DNA from: Skeletonema tropicum
Lineage: Eukaryota; Bacillariophyta; Thalassiosirophyceae; Thalassiosirales; Thalassiosiraceae
Length of the DNA: 64,000 nucleotides
Assembly (NCBI GenBank): GCA_037178625.1
Contig: CM074134.1
Coordinates: 1,922,001-1,986,000 of the forward strand
Direction of reading: 5' to 3'
Part shown: piece after piece, positions 1 through 11,754 of the stretch
How positions within the stretch are numbered: the first letter of the stretch is position 1
Layout of the letters: each line of letters opens with the position of its first letter
Notes under the pieces: model-generated
The model's input: only the letters and a program-made list of their open reading frames with translations
What the model was told of the DNA's origin: nothing
Database searches by the model: none
Program-made: the position numbers and the translations under genes

Positions 1-2395
1 TTACATTCTTCCATTCTTGGTTTGGAAGAGGACGGTCGGTGTGTTGTTCTGCCAAAACCGCAGCGGTGTAAATGTCGAGTGTTCGTTCAGCCCTGTCAGA
101 GTATCCGAAGTTTTGATTGATCATCTCTCCTTGCTCTGTAACGCGGAACTGACCGTTAACAGTACCAGGAGCGTGTTCAACGATTCCATTGAAGGTGTTG
201 GGATTGCCTCCGCGACCAACAGTTCCTCCCTTTCCATGGAAGAAAGTCATATCAACAGCATGTTTCTTGGCCACCTCTACAAGCTCCAACTGCTTTTCGT
301 ACTGGGCCCAGGTGGCAGCGAGTCTACCAGCATCCTTTGCGGAATCAGAGTAGCCAATCATGACTTCCTGTTTTCGTCCCTCGAGGCTGCCAATGTAGGC
401 CGGGATGTTGAAGAGCTGGTCCATCGTGGCGGCAGCACCATTAAGATCATCGAGAGTCTCAAACAGAGGCACAACACGCAGTGGCTTCTTCACACCCGCA
501 TCTCTTTGAAGAAGAAGAACGGCCATAATATCAGAAGCAGATGTACACTGACTAATCACATAAGCTCCCAAACTCGCATCGTACTGCTCCGAAATCATTT
601 TGAATGTCTCCAATGTGTCAACTGCTGTCGGGGTGAATATCTCTTCGTTTTCCCATGCACCTGATCGAATTAGAGGACGTTTGCTTTGCAACTGGTTCGT
701 GATCCAATTCACGCGTGCGGCTTCGTCCCACTGCAAATAACTTCCTAGTCCAAGATATCTCGTGATGCAATCCAATGCTTCCGAGTGACGGTCACTTTCT
801 TGACGCACATCCAATGGAACAAGAGTAAGACCAAATGCCGATACCTTGCGGATGACGTCGACAAGCCGACCATCAGCCACTACGGCATTACCGGTATCAC
901 ACAGAGATTCATAAACAGTGATCAAGTCTGCCATAAGATCATCCTTGTCCAAAAAGATATCCTCGGAAGAGAACGATGAACCCTCATCAGATACACCGCC
1001 GTTTTGAACCTTCTGTAACTCCGCTCTAGCCCACGCTGACGTATTAGCCAACCTCTCCGCAACTGGATGCAAGAAACTTCTGTATGGAGCACGACTCTCC
1101 ATTCCTACACGATCACGAATGCGTCGCATTGCCGCACTTTCAAATCGACACTTATCATCCATGCCTCGGGGAGGATTACCCGACAAAGATCCCATAATTT
1201 CACGAATGTCCTTCTCCAACAACTGTGCAGCCTTGATTCGATTGGTAAGACAGACTTCTCTAGTGACATTTGGAGTAACGTTGGGGTTACCATCTCTGTC
1301 TCCACCCATCCATGAGGCAAATTTGAAAGGAGACGCTGTCAATGGCAAACTATACTCATCGCCCATGGAAGATTTCATTGTGGCATCCAACTTGCGCAAG
1401 TAGTTGGGTAATACTTCCCACAAAACTGTCTCAATCACCAAAGTTCCACGTTCGGCCTCCGACTGAGGACTGGGTTTGACACGGGATACCTCATCCGTCT
1501 GCCAAATCGAAGCAATCTCACGACGTAATGCATCATTGAGTTGTTGTTGTCTGTAGGAAGTGCCGTTGCTGCTGCGGACTTCATCCGCCTCAGTGAGAAT
1601 CTTTTGGACACGAGAATGTTTCTCCAATAGAGTACGACGATTCACCTGAGTTGGATGTGCGGTCAATACAATTTCGACAGTTTGACTTGTGAGTGATTTG
1701 AATATTTCATCCTTGGTAGGTGTGCTCCCGTCATCACTGTAGAGAAGATTGGACAAGACACCGGCAGCGGAATCACGCTTGTTGGCATGCAACGCTCCAA
1801 TAGGAGCAGGCGCCTTTCCTCCGGTTTCGGGGTTGTAATCATTCACTTCACTGGACAAGGCCATTTTGAGCCTACGACAACGTTCATGCGCCTCGGCAGC
1901 GTTGGCAATACCCAAAAAGTGTGCAAATGCACGGGAGATGATGACCAATTCCTCGGGAGATAACTTTTCGACAAATTGTACCATGGAATCGAGACGGCCT
2001 TCCGTCTGCTCTTGCTGGCGGCTCTCCTTGGCCATGCTACGCAGTGTCTCCACCTTTTCTAGGATATCCTCACCGTGGTGCAAAGCGATGGCATCTCCGA
2101 GGAGTGTGCCCATGGTGCGCACGTCGGAGCGGAGGGAGCTGGTTGAAACTCCGTCACTGTTTGACAGTGAATCATCTTCAGCGCTGCTGCTAGATGGAAA
2201 GAGCGTGGGCTCGTTCAGTGAAGATAGAGCCGAAAAGCAACGGTGCTGGTACTGGTAGTTGTGTTGGCGAAAGTTGTTTGCAATTTTGTGAGCACTTTGA
2301 TTGCCAGTACGTGATGGTGTCGCCAGAAGAGATGCAACGCGAGTACGTGTAGCTTGACGCCGAGCAGCCGCTACGGCACGAGATGCCGAGATCAT
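1..2395 (-). CDS. PEPC: Phosphoenolpyruvate carboxylase, 3' end outside the window
   Basis: Catalyses carboxylation of phosphoenolpyruvate with bicarbonate to oxaloacetate, an anaplerotic step also discussed for C4-like carbon metabolism in diatoms. The reading frame is open and uninterrupted for 798 codons from an ATG at 2395 to the window edge; about 150-200 C-terminal residues should lie to the left. Family signatures are clear: VLTAHPTQVNRR (His about residue 247), SWMGGDRDGNPNVTPNV, FFHGKGGTVGRGGNP and GYSDSAKDAGRLAATW. The N-terminus (MISASRAVAAARRQATRTR) is rich in Arg, Ala and Ser without acidic residues, which suggests a mitochondrial presequence rather than the signal-peptide-plus-Phe type used for diatom plastids; this is inference. 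No intron is seen. The gene diverges from the formaldehyde-oxidation fusion gene across 364 bp. Confidence 0.96.
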   Translation of the reverse strand, partial: MISASRAVAAARRQATRTRVASLLATPSRTGNQSAHKIANNFRQHNYQYQHRCFSALSSLNEPTLFPSSSSAEDDSLSNSDGVSTSSLRSDVRTMGTLLGDAIALHHGEDILEKVETLRSMAKESRQQEQTEGRLDSMVQFVEKLSPEELVIISRAFAHFLGIANAAEAHERCRRLKMALSSEVNDYNPETGGKAPAPIGALHANKRDSAAGVLSNLLYSDDGSTPTKDEIFKSLTSQTVEIVLTAHPTQVNRRTLLEKHSRVQKILTEADEVRSSNGTSYRQQQLNDALRREIASIWQTDEVSRVKPSPQSEAERGTLVIETVLWEVLPNYLRKLDATMKSSMGDEYSLPLTASPFKFASWMGGDRDGNPNVTPNVTREVCLTNRIKAAQLLEKDIREIMGSLSGNPPRGMDDKCRFESAAMRRIRDRVGMESRAPYRSFLHPVAERLANTSAWARAELQKVQNGGVSDEGSSFSSEDIFLDKDDLMADLITVYESLCDTGNAVVADGRLVDVIRKVSAFGLTLVPLDVRQESDRHSEALDCITRYLGLGSYLQWDEAARVNWITNQLQSKRPLIRSGAWENEEIFTPTAVDTLETFKMISEQYDASLGAYVISQCTSASDIMAVLLLQRDAGVKKPLRVVPLFETLDDLNGAAATMDQLFNIPAYIGSLEGRKQEVMIGYSDSAKDAGRLAATWAQYEKQLELVEVAKKHAVDMTFFHGKGGTVGRGGNPNTFNGIVEHAPGTVNGQFRVTEQGEMINQNFGYSDRAERTLDIYTAAVLAEQHTDRPLPNQEWKNV

Positions 2396-2759
2396 CGTTG
2401 TTGTTGTTTTGTTGTTTACTCCTATTATTTTATGGAATAGCGTTCTGAATATATCTTTTGGTTGGTTGCTGCGCTAAAAAATAGAAAGTGCATTTGTATT
2501 GGTTTCATGCTGGATGCTGGAAGTTCAGATCCGGCAGTAGATTTGCAGAAGAAAGATTTTTGTGGCGATGAGTGGTGGACGGGCGCGAAGATTACTACTG
2601 ATTCCTACCCTATGTAGGCAGCGATGGATTTCATTTTGATTTTTGGATGATTTGATGCGTCAGCGTACAAATACCTGGAGTGAACACGAACCCCGAACCT
2701 CGCCCTATCATCAGTAGCGCTACGAAGCATAAAAAGATTACCAACTGAACTACGGCATC
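2396..2759. promoter_or_regulatory. Divergent intergenic region between PEPC and the FGH-GSNOR fusion
   Basis: 364 bp separate the two start codons, so both promoters must lie here. The PEPC side carries a GTTGTTGTTGTTTTGTTGTT run just upstream of the ATG (leader side). No ORF and no repeat is seen. Shared control of the two genes is possible but not shown by the sequence. Confidence 0.5.
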
Positions 2760-4924
<2,165 letters not shown>

Positions 4925-5261
4925 CATGAGGTCCCGCCGACACCGACGAGAGGACTGCCAACTCAAATGGATTCTATATGACGAGGTAGAGCTTCCAAGT
5001 CCATGAAAACATGATTTAGTTAAGGACAAATAGTCACAGATATTATCTGAATATAGCGATGCTATGGGCTTGATCAAGAATGTTAGGGTTAGGGTTAGGA
5101 AAGCGGGCGGAGGGGCTATTGGCGACACGCGTCTCCCTGGGCAGAACGCGCGTTCGCATCTCGTTCGATTGTTATGTGGCTAGGTCAGTACTTTATGGAG
5201 CAAGCCAACTCATAAAACTGAACTCACTTCATATTTAACATCATTGCACCCATCCACAACC
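4925..5261. other. Intergenic stretch after the fusion gene
   Basis: 337 bp holding the 3' end of the fusion gene and the 5' region of the cysteine-repeat gene. The only distinct element is a short TTAGGG array, listed separately. No supported ORF. Confidence 0.5.
5083..5099 (+). repeat. Short interstitial telomere-like array (TTAGGG)n
   Basis: Almost three perfect head-to-tail TTAGGG units sit between two genes. TTAGGG is the common telomere unit of many eukaryotes, including reported diatom telomeres. The array is too short to be a telomere and lies well inside gene-bearing DNA, so it may be a break-repair scar or chance. Confidence 0.6.
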
Positions 5262-5928
5262 ATGAAACTCGTGTCTTCCTTAGCTCTTCTCCTCGTCTTG
5301 TGCAACCCTGTTGTTGCCTATGACTCGACAGCTTGTGACTGCCACGACAATGATGGATGTGACCAGACAGGTTGCGATGCACCGAACTGCTTTGCTGGTT
5401 ATTGTGATCAGACGTAAGTTTGAAGCATGCTGCCAATTTTAGTTTCATTTTCCTTCACTTGAAAGTTTCTCACTACATCAAATAAACATCATAACTATGA
5501 TCTCTCCTTGCATTTGTAACAGGGGCATAGCCAATCCGACATGCTATTCCATCAAATGTATCCAAGATGAGGCACTTAACCCAGTCTGTTTGGGGGGAAA
5601 GTGCAGCCAGATGAACAGTAGCAACCCCTCCTGCGTTGGAGGACAATGTAACCAGGACGGCTCAACCAACGCCTCTTGTTTGGGAACTCAATGTAGCCAA
5701 GTTAACGTGGCCAATGCAGGTTGCCAGTGGGGTTGTGATCAACGAGGCGCCACGAGCGCTGACTGTACTGGTGGAGGATGCTGTCGTGAGACCCGTTCTT
5801 CAGGAGCTTCGTGCAAAGGAGGTATTGGCCAGAACGGACCCAACAGTTGCGGTCCAAATGCCAGCGGTTGCAACCTCAGTTTGAATGTTGATGTGTCTGT
5901 CGAGGAGAGTCGTTATCTCAGGGCTTGA
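5262..5928 (+). CDS. Secreted protein with 15-residue cysteine repeats, function unknown
   Basis: Two exons, 5262-5413 and 5523-5928 (109-bp GT-AG intron, phase 2), give 185 residues. The first 19 or so residues (MKLVSSLALLLVLCNPVVA) are a clear signal peptide. The mature part is a tandem array with period 15: C-x4-C-x-Q-x4-N-x2, for example CLGGKCSQMNSSNPS and CVGGQCNQDGSTNAS. Five regular units are followed by 14- and 16-residue variants and a low-Cys tail ending in SRYLRA. Asn-Ala-Ser sites could be glycosylated. The regular spacing suggests a disulfide-laddered rod or beta-solenoid; that is inference. No family is recognised. The intron falls inside the first repeat, so the array is continuous only in the spliced message, which supports the gene model. 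Confidence 0.85.
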
Positions 5929-6280
5929 GCTTGAGCAACAAGTTAGGGGACATAACATGCACGAGTTTTTGAATCTAATTGAAATTGGATCACGTATTAT
6001 TCTATCTCATCTAGAGACGTGGGTTAGATAAGCCTTCGCCATAACTTACAAGATGATATGTGACAGTTGGCAAGTAATATAGATCCAACAGCAGTTCTAC
6101 AAGAGTATATATTGATTGACGACAAATGACTCGGTGCTACTCCTCTTTCTGATTACTAAAACTCTCCACTGCATTAAATCGATCTCTGCCTTCGATTGGT
6201 AACCCAACATGTCGAGAATTGGTCGTTCTTCAGCTATGGTGTCCTTCAAACGTTGCTCGAAGCGATGTGAAGGGTCAAGC
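5929..6280. other. Intergenic stretch with a coding-like antisense fragment
   Basis: 352 bp between the cysteine-repeat gene and the satellite. On the minus strand a reading frame runs from inside the satellite (6366) to 6097. No promoter or RNA feature is evident. Confidence 0.4.
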
Positions 6281-6366
6281 GTGGGCTGGCCAGCAGCACC
6301 ACATTCTACCAAATCGTATCTATCGCCGTCAGTACTTACGGGCATGAGCCGCTTGTAGTGGCCCAT
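6097..6366 (-). pseudogene. Possible gene remnant fused to a satellite unit
   Basis: An 89-codon frame starts in satellite sequence (MGHYKRLMP...) and leaves it near 6281, continuing with a charged, ordinary-looking stretch (EQRLKDTIAEERPILDMLG) and ending NQYILL. The second half does not look like satellite translated by chance, but no family is recognised. It may be the last exon of a gene from which the satellite spread, or simply an open frame. Treat as weak. Confidence 0.25.
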
Positions 6367-6779
6367 TCTAGTCGGCGGTGATACTAGACAAGCTCATTTG
6401 TACCGCTCAGACGACTAGCGTCCGTAGAAGCGATGCTACAACCTCGTAGCTGATGAGAGAGGTCCAGTGTGGGCTGGCCAGCAGCGCCACATTCTATCAA
6501 ATCGTATCTATCGCCGTCAGTCAGTTTTGGCATGAGCCGCTTGTAGTGGCCCATTCTAGTCGGCGGTGATACTAGACAAGCTCATTTGTACCGCTCAGAC
6601 GACTAGCGTCCGTAGAAGCGATGCTACAACCTCGTAGCTGATGTGAGAGGTCCAGTGTGGGCTGGCCAGCAGCACCACATTCTACCAAATCGCATCTATC
6701 GCCGTCAGTATGGGCATGAGCCGCTTGTAGTGGCCCATTCTAGTCGGCGGTGATACTAGACAAGCTCATTTGTACCGCG
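6281..6779 (-). repeat. Tandem satellite, about 188-bp unit, 2.7 copies
   Basis: The phrase GTGGGCTGGCCAGCAGC recurs at 6281, 6469 and 6657, exactly 188 bp apart, and the units match closely throughout (shared block GTAGTGGCCCATTCTAGTCG). The third copy stops near 6779, where it meets the 3' end of the acidic gene. Read on the minus strand, the unit matches the diverged repeats at 40.2 and 41.6-42.5 kb (shared features: ATGGGCCAC, GGCTCATG, ACGATTTGGT, GGACCTCTCA, CAGCTACGA, TAGCATCGCT), so this is one dispersed family in both orientations. Confidence 0.9.
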
Positions 6780-7620
6780 CATCCACAGCCTGTGGTGCTT
6801 TCGGACTATGACCGCCTCTTCTATTGTCAACAATGATCAAATTTTCGTTGCAATAGAACTGTATTCCTGGTGGAGGATGTGAAGATGGATGATGATAATT
6901 TGGCTCGGGTTTCGATGCAGGATTATCGAGGATATGTTCTGCGAATATAGTATCCTGCGCCAATTCGAGGTCAGATCTCCTCATGAAGTAGGACATATTT
7001 CGATCAAATTCATTCTCGTCACCCCCCGATGACGATTGAGAAGAAGTGTTCAAATCTAAAGGGCTGGAGCGTTTCCTCGATTCAGAACTCGAGTTAGCAC
7101 TATAATCCTGATCATCCTCATCGTCACTGCTGGAACCTCCACCACCATTTCGTTCTATTTTGGAAGCAGTAGCTGCTGCAGCTGCGTTTGCTTCTGCAAA
7201 GCGTCCACTTCGAAGACCACTCTTGGCAGTGCTGACACCATTATCTTCAAATAGCGACAGTGCTGTAGAGTCATCATCCATGCTTTTCCCTTTGATTTAA
7301 CTTCACTGAAATCTGGATCGGAACCGTAATCATCGCTTGAGTCGTCTTCGTCATCATCGCTATCATCAGAATCATATTCTGCAGTGGACTGTGACACCCT
7401 ACCAAAGTATGAGCGGGGGCGGAGCAGCTCCTTCTTTCTTCTTCAGAATACACGCGTCCTACAACCACGAAAGTATCTGTGTTGTCTGTCAGCACGCACG
7501 GAACCGCCCGTGTCGCGTGTTCCCCTCCGAGCATGACACGCTTCCAAAAAACGCCACAGAGCCTTCTCCGTTCTCCGTTCCTCTCCGCTCTCCGATCATC
7601 CCACTTACCGTGAACGCCAT
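6766..7620 (-). CDS. Acidic Ser/Asp-rich protein, 3' end reshaped by satellite, possibly a pseudogene
   Basis: A coding-like series is seen on the minus strand. A short first exon (ATG at 7620, MAFT) ends at a GTAAGT donor; a 220-bp intron ends in CAG at 7389; the next exon encodes a run of Asp/Ser (DSDDSDDDEDDSSDD). Near 7270-7310 the frame must shift to reach the long downstream frame (FEDNGVSTAKSGLRSGRFAE..., then SSSDDEDDQDYSANSSSESR). Either a very short intron (about 44 bp with a GTGAAG donor) or a frameshift is needed. The last four or so residues and the stop lie where the satellite begins, so the original 3' end has been lost or replaced. Composition fits a nuclear disordered protein; no domain is recognised. 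The start is uncertain because the same frame is open up to 7743. Confidence 0.45.
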
Positions 7621-7741
7621 CAGTACACACCATAATAAAAGCACGGAGAACAGTACTTGTACACTACTCTGATTCAATACTTTGCCCACTAGCATCATTG
7701 CATTTACACCCAGAAGACGACTCAAGCAGATACTTTCCATC

Positions 7742-8166
7742 ATGACTACAAGAAACGCTTCTAGAGCCTTCGTCCAACAATCACGTTGGATGCATGTTGT
7801 TTCCTCCGCAACTGGAACTTCATCGTGAGTCGTTTGCTTTATGTCAACATTTTACAACTGATGCATGGTCAAATCATTGTCTAACATTGATCAATAACAT
7901 CATTTTTCTCTCATCTCAGTAATGTCACCAAAGGAATATCAAATAAACAGATTCAAAACAGATATGTCGCTTCACCATTACTTGACACTTCATCCAACAT
8001 CAAGACTGCAAAAGACGTTCAATTCTTGCTCAACAATATAGGTATCAGTACTCGAGCATCGAAGAATCAGATTGAGATCCTCATGGAGAAGGCTTCCAAT
8101 AAAAAAAATCAACAAGTGACTGCAAGTGACATCATAGAGTTGATTGCTCGAGTGAGATCGGTTTAA
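7742..8166 (+). CDS. Small probable mitochondrial protein, unknown
   Basis: Exons 7742-7824 and 7920-8166, joined in phase 2 across a 95-bp GTGAGT...CAG intron, give 109 residues. The N-terminus (MTTRNASRAFVQQSRWMHVV) is rich in Arg, Ser and hydroxylated residues and lacks acids, as in mitochondrial presequences. The C-terminal half is helical and polar (KDVQFLLNNIGISTRASKN, then ASDIIELIARVRSV). No family is recognised. The gene diverges from the acidic gene by only about 120 bp. Confidence 0.6.
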
Positions 8167-8301
8167 ATATTCACCGTACACATGCAATGATAGTTCTGTC
8201 TATAGAGATGTACATAAAGATGCTATAGAATTGCTCAGTGAAATATTACATGGCTACTGTCATTTGCTCCATTCATTATGCGTGTATGCCTAGAGCTATG
8301 C

Positions 8302-9927
8302 CTAAAGCTCGTCACCAGCAGCAATCGACTTGGCCACCAAAACAGTTGCCAAAATCCCATGATCAGAAGGAAATGACATTGTAGGGAACGCCGTGTCTTC
8401 CAAATACACCTTATCGCCAGTATTATCTTTCCATAGACTCTCTACTTCAAAGTCATCCTTTCCAAATAAAAGGAAATCTTTTGGGTTCACATCACCATTT
8501 GACCTTTTGTCTGACTTCTTGCAAGCTTTGTTAAGTTGTGGCTGCAAAAATGTTCGCGAGTTGTATGTTGTATAGTTTTGAGGATCCGGCACGTCACCCC
8601 AGCAAGAAGTTAGGCCATGAGATACGTAGTGTTTTCCGAAATCAAGAACATCCTGTTGTTTGCCTGGTTTGGCTTTTTCGTAGGTATTAGCATCGAGGCC
8701 GAAAATGAGCTTGTGATTTGCAAGATTCGAGTCGGATGAGATGGCTTTCATGGTGGCAGTAAGAACAGGTTTGGTTGCCAAACCGTTGGTGTCACCATGG
8801 AATGAGGCGATGACAAAAGGTATGCCATCTCGATCAGTTGCTGTAATGGCCAAGAAATCTCCCTTTGCGACTGGAACAGTAACTCCTTGCTCAAACGAGC
8901 TTTCAACCAATGAAGTAATTTCAGCACTGGCTCCGTCAGGAAATGTTTCCTTGCGAAGAAAAATAACACTGTTTTGATCTCGAACTGAATCCATATTCTC
9001 TGGACCGATGATGTGGAAAGTATCATCCAGAGAGGGTCGAGCTTTAGCCTGATCAATGAATGACCCGGATACTTCCTGCAATGTTATAATATCTGATACG
9101 ATGTATGTTGAACTTTCCAGAATCTCGAGAGTGCGAGGCACTTTCTTCTTGTTGAGGTTCTCAACAATATTGCGTTTGATTCCTTGCCACTCGTCAGGGG
9201 TTGTTACAGTATTCATAATGTGAACAAGAATGGCATCAAAGATGGCACCGCACATCGTTTGCAGGGGTAATGATACCTTCTCTTCCTCTTCAGTAATATC
9301 AGGGTATTTTGATTTCTTGATTGGCTGCAACATTTCATAGGGTGCCTTTTGCTCAATTCCCTTCTTTGTCTGAATCTGTAGAGAGGTATCAAACATGAAC
9401 TCTTCCCATGCAGACCACCACTTATCAAGGCTTGACAAATCCTTATCGTACATGTTAATAATTGTTGGACGGCAAACAGGTTCATCCGAGCCGATAACGT
9501 TGATAGTGTTGGTAATACGATCTGGCATAGACGCCAAACGCTTACTTCCCAAGAGCTTATCTTTCATGAATTCTGATACGATTTTGCGATCCTTAAAGTC
9601 AGTGTCCCAGTAGGATCGGACGCTTTCCCATCCAACCTGTTGCATCCTCCCATCTAGCTTTGAGAACATGTCCTCGTTAAAGACGTCCATCACTGGAACG
9701 TCGCGATCACCAGGAGCTTCGAGGAAAGATTCTACATCACTCATGAGCTCTTCGTACTTTGGGTTTTCGTTGTATGTGATCCAGTACTCGAATGGATTGT
9801 TGTTAATGGCAGCCACATTCCATGTAGACACTGTCATTTTCCTCCCTGATGAAATCATGGCCGCGATCCCCCTCATGGTGACGAAGAGTATGGCTGCTTG
9901 TAAGCTGTTGCTAAGATTATGTCGCAT
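8302..9927 (-). CDS. Endonuclease/exonuclease/phosphatase-fold protein
   Basis: A single exon of 541 codons. EEP-superfamily motifs appear in order: STWNVAAINNNP near residue 33, IITLQEV near 281 (metal-binding Glu), IASFHGDTNG near 374, LIFGLDANTY near 408 (Asp-x-Asn) and the closing FPSDHGILATV near 520 (Ser-Asp-His). The fold covers DNase I, inositol phosphatases, sphingomyelinases and deadenylases; the sequence does not decide between these. About 240 residues separate the first and second motifs, far more than in compact EEP enzymes, so there is a large lineage-specific insertion. A short hydrophobic stretch precedes the domain (LQAAILFVTMRGIAAM), so an N-terminal anchor or organelle signal is possible; the ATG at residue 31 is an alternative start. 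It diverges from the pseudouridine synthase gene. Confidence 0.8.
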   Translation of the reverse strand: MRHNLSNSLQAAILFVTMRGIAAMISSGRKMTVSTWNVAAINNNPFEYWITYNENPKYEELMSDVESFLEAPGDRDVPVMDVFNEDMFSKLDGRMQQVGWESVRSYWDTDFKDRKIVSEFMKDKLLGSKRLASMPDRITNTINVIGSDEPVCRPTIINMYDKDLSSLDKWWSAWEEFMFDTSLQIQTKKGIEQKAPYEMLQPIKKSKYPDITEEEEKVSLPLQTMCGAIFDAILVHIMNTVTTPDEWQGIKRNIVENLNKKKVPRTLEILESSTYIVSDIITLQEVSGSFIDQAKARPSLDDTFHIIGPENMDSVRDQNSVIFLRKETFPDGASAEITSLVESSFEQGVTVPVAKGDFLAITATDRDGIPFVIASFHGDTNGLATKPVLTATMKAISSDSNLANHKLIFGLDANTYEKAKPGKQQDVLDFGKHYVSHGLTSCWGDVPDPQNYTTYNSRTFLQPQLNKACKKSDKRSNGDVNPKDFLLFGKDDFEVESLWKDNTGDKVYLEDTAFPTMSFPSDHGILATVLVAKSIAAGDEL

Positions 9928-10389
9928 GTATTGCCGCCAGTCCTAATGAACTTGATCCCCGAGTTGGCGTAATGATCGATCGAGACGTTAGCTATGTTAC
10001 CACGGTTGGTGCACAAGCTATATCGTATCTTGAAATTTGCTCTGTGAACGGAAGAAGAAAGGATTGATCTATCTTCCGATGATGATACGAAGAGTAGGAA
10101 TGCTCGGAGCCTCAAGGATTTGTGTGTTGACGGATTGTACGCTTACTCAGCTTACTTCGATAGTGGCTGCGGTCGAGGAGCAAGGCACAAGAGTTAGATA
10201 GTAGGAGGCCTCCACCGGAGGATTCTTGATTCGTGAAGATTGAAATCATCGTAGGAATTAGTATGAAAAAATGAGGGAAGCCAAAAATCTAACCTCCCCC
10301 TCCCCCTGCGCTCGTCCATCCACATCGATCAAGAGCATGTTGTGCTCGAAGATGGAAGTTCTGAGATCTGTAATGTAGCCTCAGCAAGG
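9928..10389. promoter_or_regulatory. Divergent intergenic region, EEP protein and pseudouridine synthase
   Basis: 462 bp between two divergent start codons. A pyrimidine-rich tract (CCTCCCCCTCCCCCTGCGC, near 10293) lies about 100 bp upstream of the synthase ATG. No supported ORF or repeat. Confidence 0.45.
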
Positions 10390-11597
10390 ATGAATGCCAT
10401 CATCTCCGTAGTATTATCAACAATGTTCTTCTTACTTCGAACTTCGTCCGTGAGGGGGCTTTCTACGTTTGCTTACAATAGCAGCAGATATCTTTCCCGC
10501 CCAACAACTTGTATGCACACAATAGGTGGCACATCATCATCTGCAGCCATCACAAAACAAAATAATGGATGTCTAGTATTGTCAATGAGCTCATCAGCAT
10601 CGTCGTCGTCGTCAACATCTGAAATTAGCAAGAAAAAGAAGAAATCACACAAAAAGAAGAAGGCTGATCTCCAGCGCATAGACAAAGTACTGGCCGATCG
10701 AGGTGTAGGGACACGATCTCAGACATTTGAGTTAGCCAAAGCCAAACGCATCACCATGGCATCCTATCCAGAGGCACCACACGAAGAACGGACGCGTATC
10801 AAGGGCCCAAAGGAAAAGGTTCCATCCAACGCTTCACTGTTCCTTGATGGAAATTTGTTACCGGCTAAAGCGCCATTACTTCTTGTATACCACAAACCGA
10901 AATTTGTACTATCGGTGATGGAAGATGATAAAAAGTACAAAGATCAAGAACGAAAACATTTGGGGCAAGTGCTAAGTGCAAGATATAAACGATGTGGGAT
11001 GCATCCTGTAGGCAGACTAGACTATGATACAACGGGATTGATATTATTTTCATTAGAGGGAAAGCTAACACAACGGTTGCTTCATCCAAGACGAGGAGTG
11101 GAGAAAGAATACGTCGCAACGGTGCAGGGAGTGGTAGATAAGGAAAAACTTGGACAAATGCTTTCAGATGGAGTTGAGACTACGGATGGCACGTTTAGTG
11201 CGCAGTTGCTAGATGTTACTTCGGTAGATAGACCCGCATCCAGTGACTCAGATGACGAGATGTTGTGGGATGAAGAAAGCAGTAAAGAAGATCGTGCTCA
11301 GTTGGATTATACAGGAGAGTACTCGGATGTAAGGCTAATCGTTACAGAAGGAAAGGTAAGCATGTTGCCATCAATCCGTGATTTTTCTCTTTCATGCGTT
11401 CTTTGGTTTTGGTTCTGACTCTCCATTGATATTATCAGTACCGAATGGTTCGTCGGATCCTCGCGAATTGTGGACACCCTGTTGTAGAGCTTAAAAGAGA
11501 GAGACACGGCAATGTTACGTTGGGAGACTTGGCTGTTGGAGAGTTTCGCGATGCGTCTGATGATGAACTCGAATGGGCAGAATCCCTTTTGAAATGA
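10390..11597 (+). CDS. RsuA/RluB-family pseudouridine synthase, probably plastid-targeted
   Basis: Exons 10390-11355 and 11439-11597 (83-bp GT-AG intron, phase 0) give 374 residues. The enzyme converts a uridine in rRNA to pseudouridine. An S4-like RNA-binding segment (LQRIDKVLADRGVGTRS) follows a Ser- and Lys-rich linker; the catalytic block MHPVGRLDYDTTGLILFS carries the active-site Asp of the GRLD motif, and the closing motif RLIVTEGKYRMVRRILANCG is rebuilt exactly by the splice. The N-terminus (MNAIISVVLSTMFFLLRTSS) looks like a signal peptide followed by a Ser/Arg-rich stretch, the bipartite plastid pattern, so plastid rRNA is the likely target. The ATG at 10390 is chosen because the frame upstream has no other ATG. 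An acidic insert (SSDSDDEMLWDEESS) interrupts the domain. Confidence 0.9.
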
Positions 11598-11754
11598 AAA
11601 ATAACATACTTTTTATTCTTAGCAATGAAACAAAGCGAGAGATTGATAACACGTTTGTGTCGTATATCCTTTCAGTAATCGCTTTTTGTAATGCTGGTGA
11701 TATTGAATATCAGCTCAGTCTCTTCGTCATAGAGCTGACCGCAAATGAGACGAC

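Noticed and set aside
7337..7672. 111-codon plus-strand frame upstream of the small mitochondrial gene
   Set aside because: Overlaps the intron and exons of the minus-strand acidic gene and has a random-like composition.
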